Below, one piece after another: positions 1-6,443 of a DNA stretch of 7,593 nucleotides. The notes under the pieces are model-generated. The model was not told where the DNA came from and did not search any database. It saw nothing but the letters and a program-made list of their open reading frames with translations. A program made the translations under genes and the position numbers. This stretch comes from Pseudomonadota bacterium. Lineage in GTDB: Bacteria > Pseudomonadota > Gammaproteobacteria > Burkholderiales > SG8-39. The stretch lies in the NCBI GenBank assembly GCA_021825225.1, contig JAKAIH010000120.1, positions 1 through 7,593 of the forward strand, given 5' to 3'. Each line of letters starts with the position of its first letter. Position 1 is the first letter of the stretch.

Positions 1-1464
1 ATGCTGCTCATCGGCGGGGTGCTGGCGCTGACCATACGCGCCGAACTGTTCGAGCCCGGACTGCAGATCGTCAATCCGGAGTTCTTCAACCAGCTCACCA
101 CCATGCACGGCCTGATCATGGTGTTCGGCGCGATCATGCCGGCCTTCGTCGGCTTCGCCAACTGGCAGATTCCGCTGATGATAGGCGCGCCCGACATGGC
201 GTTCGCGCGCATGAACAACTGGAGTTTCTGGCTGCTGCCGGTGGCGGGAGTGCTGCTGGTGAGTTCGTTTTTCGTGCCGGGTGGTGCGCCTGCCGCCGGC
301 TGGACCATGTATGCCCCGCTGTCGATCCAGATGGGCCCGGGCATGGACCTCGGCATTTTCGCGCTGCATATCATGGGCGCCTCCAGCATCATGGGTTCGA
401 TCAACATCATCACCACCATCCTCAATATGCGCGCCCCGGGGATGACGCTGATGAAAATGCCGATGTTCGTCTGGACCTGGCTGATCACCGCCTATCTGCT
501 GATCGCGGTGATGCCGGTGCTCGCCGGGGCGATCACCATGGTGCTTGCCGACCGCCACCTCGGCACCTCGTTCTTCAACGCCGCCGGCGGCGGCGACCCG
601 GTGATGTTCCAGCACATTTTCTGGTTCTTCGGCCATCCCGAGGTGTACATCATGATCCTGCCCGCGTTCGGCATCATCAGCCAGGTGATCCCGGCGTTCG
701 CGAGGAAACCGCTGTTCGGCTACGCCTCGATGGTGTATGCCACGTCCTCGATCGCGATCCTGTCCTTCATCGTCTGGGCGCACCACATGTTCACCGTGGG
801 GCTGCCCACCGCCGGGCTGCTGTTCTTCATGTACGCCACCATGCTGATCGCGGTGCCCACCGGGGTGAAGGTGTTCAACTGGCTCGCCACCATGTGGAAG
901 GGTTCGATGACCTTCGAGACGCCGATGCTGTTCGCCGTCGGCTTCCTGTTCGTGTTCACCATGGGCGGGTTCACCGGCCTGATGCTCGCGATCATGCCGG
1001 TGGACGTGCAGATGCAGGACACCTATTACGTCGTCGCGCATTTCCATTACGTGCTGGTGGCGGGCTCGCTGTTCGCGATTTTCGCCGGTACCTATTTCTG
1101 GATTCCCAAGTGGACCGGCCGCATGTATGACGAGACGCTGGGCAAGTGGCATTTCTGGCTGTCGCTGGTGTTCTTCAACGTCACGTTCTTCCCGATGCAC
1201 TTCCTCGGCCTTGCCGGCATGCCGCGGCGGATTCCCGACTATGCGAGCCAGTTCACCGAGTTCAACCAGATCGCCAGCGTGGGCGCGTTCGGCTTCGGCC
1301 TGACGCAGCTGCTGTTCCTGTACATCGTGCTGAAGTGCAGCGTGTTCGGCAAGGGCGAGAAAGCGCCGGCCAGGCCGTGGGAAGGCGCCGACACGCTGGA
1401 GTGGACGCACTTGCCGAGCCCCGCGCCGTACCACAGCTTCCACGAGCAGCCGGAAGTGAAGTGA
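1..1464 (+). CDS. ctaD: Cytochrome c oxidase subunit I (aa3-type), 5'-truncated by the window edge
   Basis: Catalytic subunit of the heme-copper oxidase that reduces oxygen to water and pumps protons across the inner membrane. 487 codons are present. The ATG at position 1 is an internal methionine within the first membrane helix, because family members carry roughly 40-50 more residues before it. Visible ligands (numbered in this fragment) are His36 in TTMHG and His349 for heme a, His347 for heme a3 (AHFHYV), and His212, His261 and His262 for CuB (GHPEVY and AHHMF). Glu214 and Tyr216 in GHPEVY are the D-channel glutamate and the Tyr cross-linked to a CuB His in this family. Asp65 and Asn72 (D-channel entrance) and Lys290 (K-channel) are also in place, so this looks like a fully functional type A oxidase. 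The gene for subunit II (ctaC) is expected upstream, outside the window. The next genes follow almost without gap, implying an operon. Confidence 0.97.
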   Translation: MLLIGGVLALTIRAELFEPGLQIVNPEFFNQLTTMHGLIMVFGAIMPAFVGFANWQIPLMIGAPDMAFARMNNWSFWLLPVAGVLLVSSFFVPGGAPAAGWTMYAPLSIQMGPGMDLGIFALHIMGASSIMGSINIITTILNMRAPGMTLMKMPMFVWTWLITAYLLIAVMPVLAGAITMVLADRHLGTSFFNAAGGGDPVMFQHIFWFFGHPEVYIMILPAFGIISQVIPAFARKPLFGYASMVYATSSIAILSFIVWAHHMFTVGLPTAGLLFFMYATMLIAVPTGVKVFNWLATMWKGSMTFETPMLFAVGFLFVFTMGGFTGLMLAIMPVDVQMQDTYYVVAHFHYVLVAGSLFAIFAGTYFWIPKWTGRMYDETLGKWHFWLSLVFFNVTFFPMHFLGLAGMPRRIPDYASQFTEFNQIASVGAFGFGLTQLLFLYIVLKCSVFGKGEKAPARPWEGADTLEWTHLPSPAPYHSFHEQPEVK

Positions 1465-1478
1465 TGCAGGGGACCGAC

Positions 1479-1583
1479 ATGGACCGCGGCAACGCGAGCA
1501 ACAGGAAGACCGGGCTGATCCTGGCGGCGGTCGCGCTCGGTTTCTTTTTCGCGATCGTGCTCAAGTACTGGTTGGCGAAATGA
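1479..1583 (+). CDS. Cytochrome oxidase small assembly protein (34 aa, one membrane helix)
   Basis: A 34-residue peptide with a short basic N-terminus (MDRGNASNRKTG), a single hydrophobic helix at about residues 13-29, and the end KYWLAK. Peptides of this size and pattern sit between ctaD and ctaG in many betaproteobacteria and are annotated as a cytochrome oxidase small assembly protein. That role rests on position and family knowledge, since no catalytic motif can be seen. I chose the ATG at 1479 because AGGGG lies 6 bases before it. An in-frame ATG at 1464, overlapping the ctaD stop, would add five residues but has a poorer ribosome binding site. The stop overlaps the ctaG start (ATGA), which suggests translational coupling. 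It is easily missed because of its size. Confidence 0.75.
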   Translation: MDRGNASNRKTGLILAAVALGFFFAIVLKYWLAK

Positions 1584-2143
1584 GCGCGCCCGCGGCCGTA
1601 TCCGCGCCCAACCGGCGCATGCTGAAGAAGCTGCTGGTGGTCGCGCTGGGCATGTTCGGCTTCGGCTTCGCCCTGGTTCCGTTCTACAACAAGATATGCG
1701 AGGTCGCGGGCCTGCGCGATGTGTGGCAGCCGGGCGAAGCCGACGCGGCCGCGGGGAACACCCAGATCGACCTGACGCGCAAGGTAACGATCGAATTCGA
1801 TTCCAACGTGCGCATGCTGCCGTGGACGTTCAAACCCAAGGCGTCGAGCATAGAGATCCACCCGGGGCAACTGACGCAGATGGTGTACGAGGTGAAAAAT
1901 ACGCTGAACGAGCCGGTCACCGGACAGGCTGTGCCCAGCTACGGGCCCAGGCTCGCGGCGCAGTATTTCAGGAAACTGGAATGCTTCTGCTTCACCCAGC
2001 AGACGCTGGCGCCGGGCGAAGTGCGGCAGATGCCGGTGGTGTTCGTGGTCGATCCGGCCCTGCCCAAGGACGTCAACACCATCACGCTTTCCTACACTTT
2101 CTTCCGCGTCGACGGCGCGAATCGAAAGGTGGTTCCGGGGTGA
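1580..2143 (+). CDS. ctaG: Cytochrome c oxidase assembly protein CtaG (Cox11 family copper chaperone)
   Basis: 187 aa, the usual Cox11 length. CtaG/Cox11 delivers copper to the CuB site of subunit I; it is anchored in the inner membrane with its copper-binding beta domain in the periplasm. A short cytoplasmic N-terminus is followed by one membrane helix (about residues 15-34), then VPFYNKICEV with conserved Cys40, and the hallmark CFCF motif at Cys135 and Cys137 within KLECFCFTQQ. The region SYGPRLAAQYF just before it is also typical of the family. The start overlaps the preceding stop by 4 bases (ATGA) and has no clear Shine-Dalgarno, so translation is probably coupled. It lies between subunit I and subunit III, as expected for its job. 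All copper-binding cysteines are present. Confidence 0.97.
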   Translation: MSAPAAVSAPNRRMLKKLLVVALGMFGFGFALVPFYNKICEVAGLRDVWQPGEADAAAGNTQIDLTRKVTIEFDSNVRMLPWTFKPKASSIEIHPGQLTQMVYEVKNTLNEPVTGQAVPSYGPRLAAQYFRKLECFCFTQQTLAPGEVRQMPVVFVVDPALPKDVNTITLSYTFFRVDGANRKVVPG

Positions 2144-2145
2144 CG

Positions 2146-2355
2146 ATGGCGCAGGCGCAAAAAAAGGCCTCGTTGCTGCAGATCGCGAGGGCGGTGTTCT
2201 GGTCCTTTCTCGGCATACGCAAGCGCCGCGACTACGAGGCGGACAGCGTGGAGCTGAAGCCGCAGCAGGTGATCGTTGCCGGCCTGATCGGGGCGGCATT
2301 TTTGGTATTGGGTTTGATACTGCTGGTGCGCTTGGTCATCAGCAAGCTGGTATAA
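2146..2355 (+). CDS. DUF2970 family small membrane protein
   Basis: 69 aa. The N-terminal half is polar and basic with the family-like block ARAVFWSFLGIRKRRDYE (about residues 14-31). A single membrane helix at about residues 42-62 (VIVAGLIGAAFLVLGLILLV) ends the protein. This matches DUF2970, a family of unknown function found mostly in betaproteobacterial oxidase clusters. Its position between ctaG and ctaE suggests a role in oxidase assembly or stability, which is inference. I prefer the ATG at 2146, two bases after the ctaG stop, with a G-rich stretch about 5 bases upstream. A GTG at 2140 overlapping the ctaG stop would add two residues. Confidence 0.85.
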   Translation: MAQAQKKASLLQIARAVFWSFLGIRKRRDYEADSVELKPQQVIVAGLIGAAFLVLGLILLVRLVISKLV

Positions 2356-2371
2356 ATCGAGGAGAGAGAAC

Positions 2372-3223
2372 ATGAGCGATCATGCTCAGCATTACTTTGT
2401 GCCGCAGCCGTCCCACTGGATGATCGTCGGCTCGTTCGCGCTGCTGTTCATGGCGGGCGGCGCGGCGATGTGGTTCAACGGCGCGGAACTCGGCCGCTAC
2501 AGCGTGCTGCTCGGCTTCGCCCTGCTCGTATTCATGATGTTCCGCTGGTTCGGCGATGTGGTGCGCGAATCCGAGGGCGGCAAGTACGGCAAGCGCGAGG
2601 ACGTCTCGTTCCGCTGGGGCATGAGCTGGTTCATCTTCTCGGAAGTGATGTTCTTCGCCGCATTCTTCGGTGCGCTGTTCTACGCGCGCGTGCTGTCGGT
2701 GCCCGATCTGGGCGGGCTGACGAGCCGGGAATTGCTATGGCCGGATTTCAGCGGCCAGTGGCCGAGCGCGGGTCCCGGGTTCAAGGACCAGTTCACGCCG
2801 ATGGCTGCCTGGGGCGTTCCCGCGCTCAACACCCTGCTGCTGCTCACCTCGGGCGTCACGCTCACCATCGCCCACTTCGGCATGCTCGAGGGCAACCGCG
2901 CCAAGCTGAAGTTGTGGCTGTTCCTGACGATCGCGCTGGGCGTGACCTTCCTCGGCTTCCAGATGTTCGAATATCACCATGCCTATTCCGAACTGAACCT
3001 CAAGCTCAGCACCGGCGTTTATGGCACGACGTTCTTCATGCTTACCGGCTTTCACGGTTTTCACGTGACTGTCGGCGTGATCATGCTCACCACCATGCTG
3101 TTCCGCTCGTTCGCCGGCCATTTCAAGCCCGATCACCACTTCGCTTTCGAGGCGGTGGCCTGGTACTGGCACTTCGTCGACGTGGTGTGGCTGCTGCTGT
3201 TCATTTTCGTTTACTGGATATGA
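2372..3223 (+). CDS. ctaE: Cytochrome c oxidase subunit III
   Basis: 283 aa with seven membrane helices, the normal bacterial length. Subunit III binds lipid and stabilises the proton-pumping core; it carries no redox metal. Typical blocks are SHWMIVGS near the N-terminus, FRWGMSWFIFSEVMFF with the conserved membrane Glu91, FLGFQMFEY (about 193-201), TGFHGFHVTVG (about 225-235) and EAVAWYWHFVDVVWL (about 260-274) at the end. A strong ribosome binding site (GAGGAGA at 2359-2365) precedes the ATG. It is the last gene of the first unit: an intrinsic terminator begins about 80 bases after the stop. Nothing appears missing or altered. Confidence 0.97.
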   Translation: MSDHAQHYFVPQPSHWMIVGSFALLFMAGGAAMWFNGAELGRYSVLLGFALLVFMMFRWFGDVVRESEGGKYGKREDVSFRWGMSWFIFSEVMFFAAFFGALFYARVLSVPDLGGLTSRELLWPDFSGQWPSAGPGFKDQFTPMAAWGVPALNTLLLLTSGVTLTIAHFGMLEGNRAKLKLWLFLTIALGVTFLGFQMFEYHHAYSELNLKLSTGVYGTTFFMLTGFHGFHVTVGVIMLTTMLFRSFAGHFKPDHHFAFEAVAWYWHFVDVVWLLLFIFVYWI

Positions 3224-3254
3224 TGCGGTCGTCCCGGACGCGGGCGGTCCAAGG

Positions 3255-3272
3255 GGTATAGAAGGTATAGAA
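3255..3272 (+). repeat. Perfect tandem duplication of a 9-bp unit
   Basis: GGTATAGAA occurs twice head to tail (3255-3263 and 3264-3272) in the untranslated stretch between ctaE and the terminator. It is AT-rich compared with its surroundings. No function is visible. It is probably a small slippage duplication. Confidence 0.6.
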
Positions 3273-3283
3273 CAACGAGGAGG

Positions 3284-3356
3284 AGCGGACCCGCAAAGGG
3301 CCTTGCGCGCCGCACAATGTGCGGCGCTCTTTTTTTGAACTCTTGAGGGGTCCGCT
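3284..3356. repeat. 9-bp inverted repeat flanking the ctaE terminator
   Basis: AGCGGACCC at 3284-3292 is the exact reverse complement of GGGTCCGCT at 3348-3356. The arms are 55 bases apart and bracket the terminator hairpin, so they could form an outer stem in RNA or DNA. Function is unknown, and chance cannot be excluded in GC-rich DNA. Confidence 0.35.
3307..3336 (+). terminator. Rho-independent terminator after ctaE
   Basis: A perfect 9-bp GC-rich stem (GCGCCGCAC / GTGCGGCGC) with a 3-base AAT loop is followed by TC and seven consecutive T residues. It acts on + strand transcripts and separates the ctaD-ctaE unit from the later assembly-factor genes. There is no matching T-run on the other strand, so it should not end the oppositely oriented DUF2909 transcript. 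Confidence 0.92.
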
Positions 3357-3377
3357 GCGGAGCCGCTGAGATCGCGG

Positions 3378-3575
3378 CTAGCTGATCTTTCCCGGAATCA
3401 GGCCGAAGTAGTAACCCGCCATCAGCAGCAGGAACAGACTTAACGACAGGCCGACGCGCAGCGCCAGGGCTCTCGCGGTGCGTTTCGACTGGCCATGGTC
3501 CTTGATCAGGAAGAACAGCGCCGAGCCCAGGCTGGCGAGGATGAGTATGATGAACAGTATGACGATAATTCTCAT
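3378..3575 (-). CDS. DUF2909 family twin transmembrane protein
   Basis: 65 aa with two hydrophobic helices (about residues 3-24 and 42-60) joined by a basic loop (KDHGQSKRTARALALR), and a short tail GLIPGKIS. This two-helix hairpin fits DUF2909, the twin transmembrane protein often encoded beside SURF1 in betaproteobacterial oxidase clusters; its function is unknown. I chose the ATG at 3575 (MRIIVILF), which fits the family start. A GTG at 3584 would add three residues. Neither has a clear ribosome binding site. The gene runs opposite to the oxidase genes, convergent with ctaE and divergent from SURF1. I see only a 6-bp hairpin after its stop and no T-run, so where its transcript ends is unclear. 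Confidence 0.82.
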   Translation of the reverse strand: MRIIVILFIILILASLGSALFFLIKDHGQSKRTARALALRVGLSLSLFLLLMAGYYFGLIPGKIS

Positions 3576-3644
3576 TGCAGGCACCGAGGGAATTTTGCGA
3601 GTGTATCCCAGTCAAACCAGCGTTGCCAGAATAGCTGCCCTCTC

Positions 3645-4352
3645 ATGCTAGGAGACCGTCGTTTTCGCCCTGCGTTCCTGCCCGGCTTGGCGGCGCTGGC
3701 CGGAATTGCGCTGACCATTTCCCTGGGCAACTGGCAGACGCGCCGCGCCGAGGAAAAGATCGCCCTCGCGCGCGATCTGGATGACGCCGCGAGCCATGCC
3801 GTGCTGGCACTGCCGTCGCAGCCGGCAGACGCGCACGACTACGAATTCAGGCGCGTCAGCGCGCGCGGGGAGTATGCGGCCAAGTACACGATTCTGCTCG
3901 ACAACAAGGTGCTCAACGGCAATGCGGGCTACCAGGTGCTCACCCCGCTGAGGATAGCCGGCGGCGATATGTACGTGCTGGTGAACCGCGGATGGGTCGC
4001 CACGGGCTTGCGGCGCGACATCCTGCCGCAGGTCGCGACGCCCTCCGGCATGCAGGCAATCGAAGGGATCGCTCTAGTCCCCAGCAGCCATTTTTTCGAA
4101 CTCGACGCAAAGACCGTGGAAGGCAGCGTGTGGCAGAACCTGGTGCTCGCACGCTATGCCAAATGGTCGGGGCTCAGACTGCAGCCGGTCGTGCTGCAGC
4201 AGACCAGCGACGCCGCCGACGGCCTGTTGCGGGTCTGGAGCCGGCCGGACACCGGGGTGAACATGCACCGCGGCTATGCCTTCCAGTGGTACGCGATCGC
4301 AACCACCATTTTGATTACCTATGTCGCACTCAGCTTCAAGCGCAGCGCCTGA
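3645..4352 (+). CDS. surf1: SURF1 family cytochrome oxidase biogenesis protein
   Basis: 235 aa, normal for the family. SURF1 assists insertion of heme a into subunit I during oxidase assembly in the inner membrane. The architecture is typical: an N-terminal membrane helix (about residues 10-27) followed by LGNWQTRRAEEK, a periplasmic domain containing the conserved NRGWV block (Asn114-Val118), and a C-terminal helix. The final segment NMHRGYAFQWYA has His208 just before the second helix, in the region implicated in heme binding in this family. The ATG at 3645 is the only start that gives a normal N-terminus, although no good Shine-Dalgarno precedes it. Its end overlaps the next gene by 32 bases. 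It opens the second, assembly-factor unit. I could not find a convincing promoter in the 69 bases between it and DUF2909. Confidence 0.92.
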   Translation: MLGDRRFRPAFLPGLAALAGIALTISLGNWQTRRAEEKIALARDLDDAASHAVLALPSQPADAHDYEFRRVSARGEYAAKYTILLDNKVLNGNAGYQVLTPLRIAGGDMYVLVNRGWVATGLRRDILPQVATPSGMQAIEGIALVPSSHFFELDAKTVEGSVWQNLVLARYAKWSGLRLQPVVLQQTSDAADGLLRVWSRPDTGVNMHRGYAFQWYAIATTILITYVALSFKRSA

Positions 4353-4914
4353 TCCGCGCCGCGGACGCAGGACCATGCTCGCGATCGCGGCCTTGTGCAT
4401 CGCGCCTTTTGTCGCAGCCGTGCTCGTTTACTTCAACTGGCAGCCGCAAGGCGGGGCGAATTACGGCGACCTCATTCCCGCGCATCCGCTGATCGACCCG
4501 CCGCTGCGTCTGCTCGACCAACGTCCGTTCAAACTGTCCGCGCTGCGAGGCAAGTGGGTGCTGCTGCAGCTGGACCGGGCCGATTGCGCGGCGGCCTGCC
4601 GCGCCAAGCTGTACGACATGCGCCAGGTGCGCCTCGCGCAGGGGCGCGAAATGGAGCGCGTCGAGCGCGTGTGGCTGATCCTGGACGATGCGCCGCTCGA
4701 TACGCTGCTGATGCGCGAATACGATGGCACGCGCATGCTGCGCGCCGGCGGCAGTCCGATCGTCGCCGAGTTTCCGCCGGCGGGCGCGGCGCGCGATCAT
4801 ATCTACCTGATCGACCCGCATGGCAATCTGATGATGCGCTTCCCGCAGAATGCCGATCCGCGCAAAATGTACAAGGATCTCGCGCGCCTGCTGCGAGCTT
4901 CGCGCATAGGCTAG
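4321..4914 (+). CDS. Sco-like thioredoxin-fold membrane protein of the oxidase cluster
   Basis: 197 aa: a short polar N-terminus, one membrane helix (about residues 18-38), then a periplasmic domain resembling Sco/thioredoxin folds. LDQRPFKLSALRGKWVLLQL parallels the Sco pattern 'L-D-x-x-G-x-x-x-L-x-x-x-x-G-K'. It is followed by Cys89 and Cys93 as CAAAC, where Sco proteins have CxxxCP. The later segment DHIYLIDPHGNL (His160) aligns with [13 protein letters not shown] of the true Sco encoded downstream. Thus the two cysteines and the histidine that bind copper in Sco are all present, although the overall sequence is divergent. Related genes at this position are often loosely annotated as oxidase-associated or hypothetical. 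I chose the ATG at 4321, which overlaps SURF1 by 32 bases, because relatives have an arginine-rich N-terminus before the helix; an ATG at 4375 is possible. A role in copper delivery or thiol reduction for the CuA/CuB sites is inference. Confidence 0.8.
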   Translation: MSHSASSAAPDPRRGRRTMLAIAALCIAPFVAAVLVYFNWQPQGGANYGDLIPAHPLIDPPLRLLDQRPFKLSALRGKWVLLQLDRADCAAACRAKLYDMRQVRLAQGREMERVERVWLILDDAPLDTLLMREYDGTRMLRAGGSPIVAEFPPAGAARDHIYLIDPHGNLMMRFPQNADPRKMYKDLARLLRASRIG

Positions 4915-4964
4915 CCCTGCGACCCACCATGATAGACTTCCCTTTATTCGCTCCCCGCTAACCC

Positions 4965-5852
4965 ATGGCCACACAGCTTATTTTGCATGACACCGCGCAG
5001 CGCATGCGCCAGTTCTACGCGCTGACCAAGCCGCGGGTAACGATGCTGGCCGTGTTTTGCGCGGTCATCGGCATGTTCCTCGCCACGCCGGGCATGGTGC
5101 CCTGGCGCGTGCTGTTCGCGGGCACCGCCGGCATCGCCCTGCTCGCGGGCGCGGCGTTTGCGATCAACTGCCTGATCGAACAGGAGATCGATGCCAAGAT
5201 GGCGCGCACGCGCGCGCGCCCTCTGCCGCGCGGCGAGCTGACCTCCCTGCAGACGGTCGTTTTCGCGGGTGTGATCGGCGGCATCGGCATGCTCCTGCTG
5301 TATCGCTACGTAAACGCGCTCACCATGTGGCTCACCTTCGGCACCTTCGTCGGCTACGCCATTATCTATACGATTTTGTTGAAGCCCGCGACGCCGCAGA
5401 ATATCGTCATCGGCGGACTGTCCGGCGCAATGCCGCCGCTGCTGGGCTGGACCGCGGTCACGGGAGAGGTGGCGCCCGAGGCTCTGCTGCTGGTGCTGAT
5501 CATCTACGCCTGGACGCCGCCGCATTTCTGGGCGCTCGCGCTGTACCGCACCGAGGAATTCAACCGCGCCGGCCTGCCCATGCTGCCCGTCACGCACGGG
5601 CAGAAATTCACGCGCCTGCACGTGTTGCTGTATACCCTGATTCTGATCGCGAGCACGCTGCTGCCTTTCGTCTACGGAATGAGTGGATGGATTTATCTGC
5701 TTGCGGTGCTCGCCCTGGATGGCATGTTCCTGTACTACGCGATCAGGATCTATACTGCCTACAGCGACCGCCTGGCGCAGCAGACCTTCCGCTTCTCCGT
5801 CCTCTATCTCGCCGGGCTGTTCACCGCGCTGCTGCTTGACCACTATGTATAA
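4965..5852 (+). CDS. ctaB: Protoheme IX farnesyltransferase (heme O synthase)
   Basis: 295 aa, the usual length for CtaB/CyoE of the UbiA prenyltransferase family. It transfers a farnesyl group from farnesyl diphosphate to heme B, giving heme O, the precursor of heme A for the aa3 oxidase. It is an integral inner-membrane enzyme with about nine helices. Family marks are [15 protein letters not shown] near the N-terminus, the metal/diphosphate-binding region from Asn68 through [17 protein letters not shown] (Asp76 and the Arg residues after it), and the second conserved loop [13 protein letters not shown] (Trp183 onward). The ATG at 4965 gives a family-like N-terminus, but no clear Shine-Dalgarno lies upstream. 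It ends 8 bases inside the following sco gene. Heme A synthase, often encoded just before it, is absent here. Confidence 0.96.
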   Translation: MATQLILHDTAQRMRQFYALTKPRVTMLAVFCAVIGMFLATPGMVPWRVLFAGTAGIALLAGAAFAINCLIEQEIDAKMARTRARPLPRGELTSLQTVVFAGVIGGIGMLLLYRYVNALTMWLTFGTFVGYAIIYTILLKPATPQNIVIGGLSGAMPPLLGWTAVTGEVAPEALLLVLIIYAWTPPHFWALALYRTEEFNRAGLPMLPVTHGQKFTRLHVLLYTLILIASTLLPFVYGMSGWIYLLAVLALDGMFLYYAIRIYTAYSDRLAQQTFRFSVLYLAGLFTALLLDHYV

Positions 5853-6435
5853 GCTTCTGCGCCTGCTCGGCGCAGCGCTGTTTGCATTCTTGCTTGCCGG
5901 CTGCGAGTCACCGCAGCCGTCGTTCAAGAACACCGACGTGACCGGCAGCGACTGCTGCCACGATTTCCGCCTGACCGATCACCACGGCAAGCTGCGCACG
6001 CTGGCCGATTTTCGCGGCAAGGTGGTGGTGATGTTTTTCGGCTATACCCAATGTCCCGACGTCTGCCCGACGACCATGGCCGAAATGAAGTCGGTGATGC
6101 AGCAGCTCGGGCCGGACGCCAAGCGCGTGCAGGTGCTGTTCGTCACCCTGGATCCGGAGCGCGACACGCGCGAGTTGCTGGCCAGCTATGTGCCCGCGTT
6201 CGACCCCCGGTTTCTCGGGCTGTACGGCGACCTGGAGACGACGGCGAAGACCGCCAAGGAATTCCGCGTGTTCTACCAGAAGCAGCCCGGCCCTACGCCA
6301 ACCAGCTATACGCTCGACCATACCGCCGGGAGCTATGTATTCGACCCCCAAGGCAGAGTGCGGCTGTTCGCGCGCTACGGTGACGGCGGCGCGAACCTGC
6401 TCGCCGATTTGCGCACCCTGCTCAAGCAGGGCTAG
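5845..6435 (+). CDS. sco1: SCO1/SenC family copper chaperone, lipoprotein
   Basis: 196 aa. Sco proteins bind copper and serve maturation of the CuA centre of oxidase subunit II, either as metallochaperone or as thiol reductase. The N-terminus is a lipoprotein signal with lipobox LLAGC, Cys20 being the lipidated residue, so the mature protein is anchored on the periplasmic side of the inner membrane. The copper site is complete: Cys70 and Cys74 in TQCPDVCP and His159 in [12 protein letters not shown]. The start ATG overlaps the ctaB stop by 8 bases, indicating coupled translation. An unusual feature is a Cys-Cys-His run (37-39), plus His45-His46, close to the mature N-terminus. The gene ends 8 bases from the convergent rpoH stop, with no terminator seen between them. 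Confidence 0.96.
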   Translation: MYKLLRLLGAALFAFLLAGCESPQPSFKNTDVTGSDCCHDFRLTDHHGKLRTLADFRGKVVVMFFGYTQCPDVCPTTMAEMKSVMQQLGPDAKRVQVLFVTLDPERDTRELLASYVPAFDPRFLGLYGDLETTAKTAKEFRVFYQKQPGPTPTSYTLDHTAGSYVFDPQGRVRLFARYGDGGANLLADLRTLLKQG

Positions 6436-6443
6436 GCTGGGGT

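Noticed and set aside
1262..2299. 345-codon open frame on the minus strand
   Set aside because: It lies opposite ctaD, the small assembly gene, ctaG and DUF2970. Its sequence is Arg/Pro/Ala/His-rich low complexity with no recognisable domain, a typical GC-rich shadow frame.
3257..3336. Small RNA driven by the TATAGA motifs in the tandem repeat and ending at the terminator
   Set aside because: No acceptable -35 hexamer lies 16-18 bases upstream of either TATAGA, so an independent promoter is not supported.
3361..3379. 6-bp hairpin (AGCCGC / GCGGCT) at the DUF2909 stop as a minus-strand terminator
   Set aside because: The stem is short, includes part of the stop codon and is not followed by a T-run on the minus strand.
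3576..3644. Divergent promoters between DUF2909 and SURF1
   Set aside because: Only weak matches were found (for example CTGGCA with an 18-base spacer to TACACT on the minus strand), not enough to annotate a site.
4929..4961. 10-codon open frame (MIDFPLFAPR) ending 3 bases before ctaB, as a leader peptide
   Set aside because: No ribosome binding site, no attenuator structure and no regulatory codon run; too short to distinguish from chance, although ctaB itself lacks a clear Shine-Dalgarno.
4944..5933. 329-codon open frame on the minus strand
   Set aside because: It is fully antisense to ctaB and the start of sco, and its composition is rich in Gln, Arg, His and Glu without motifs. The + strand gene is unambiguous.
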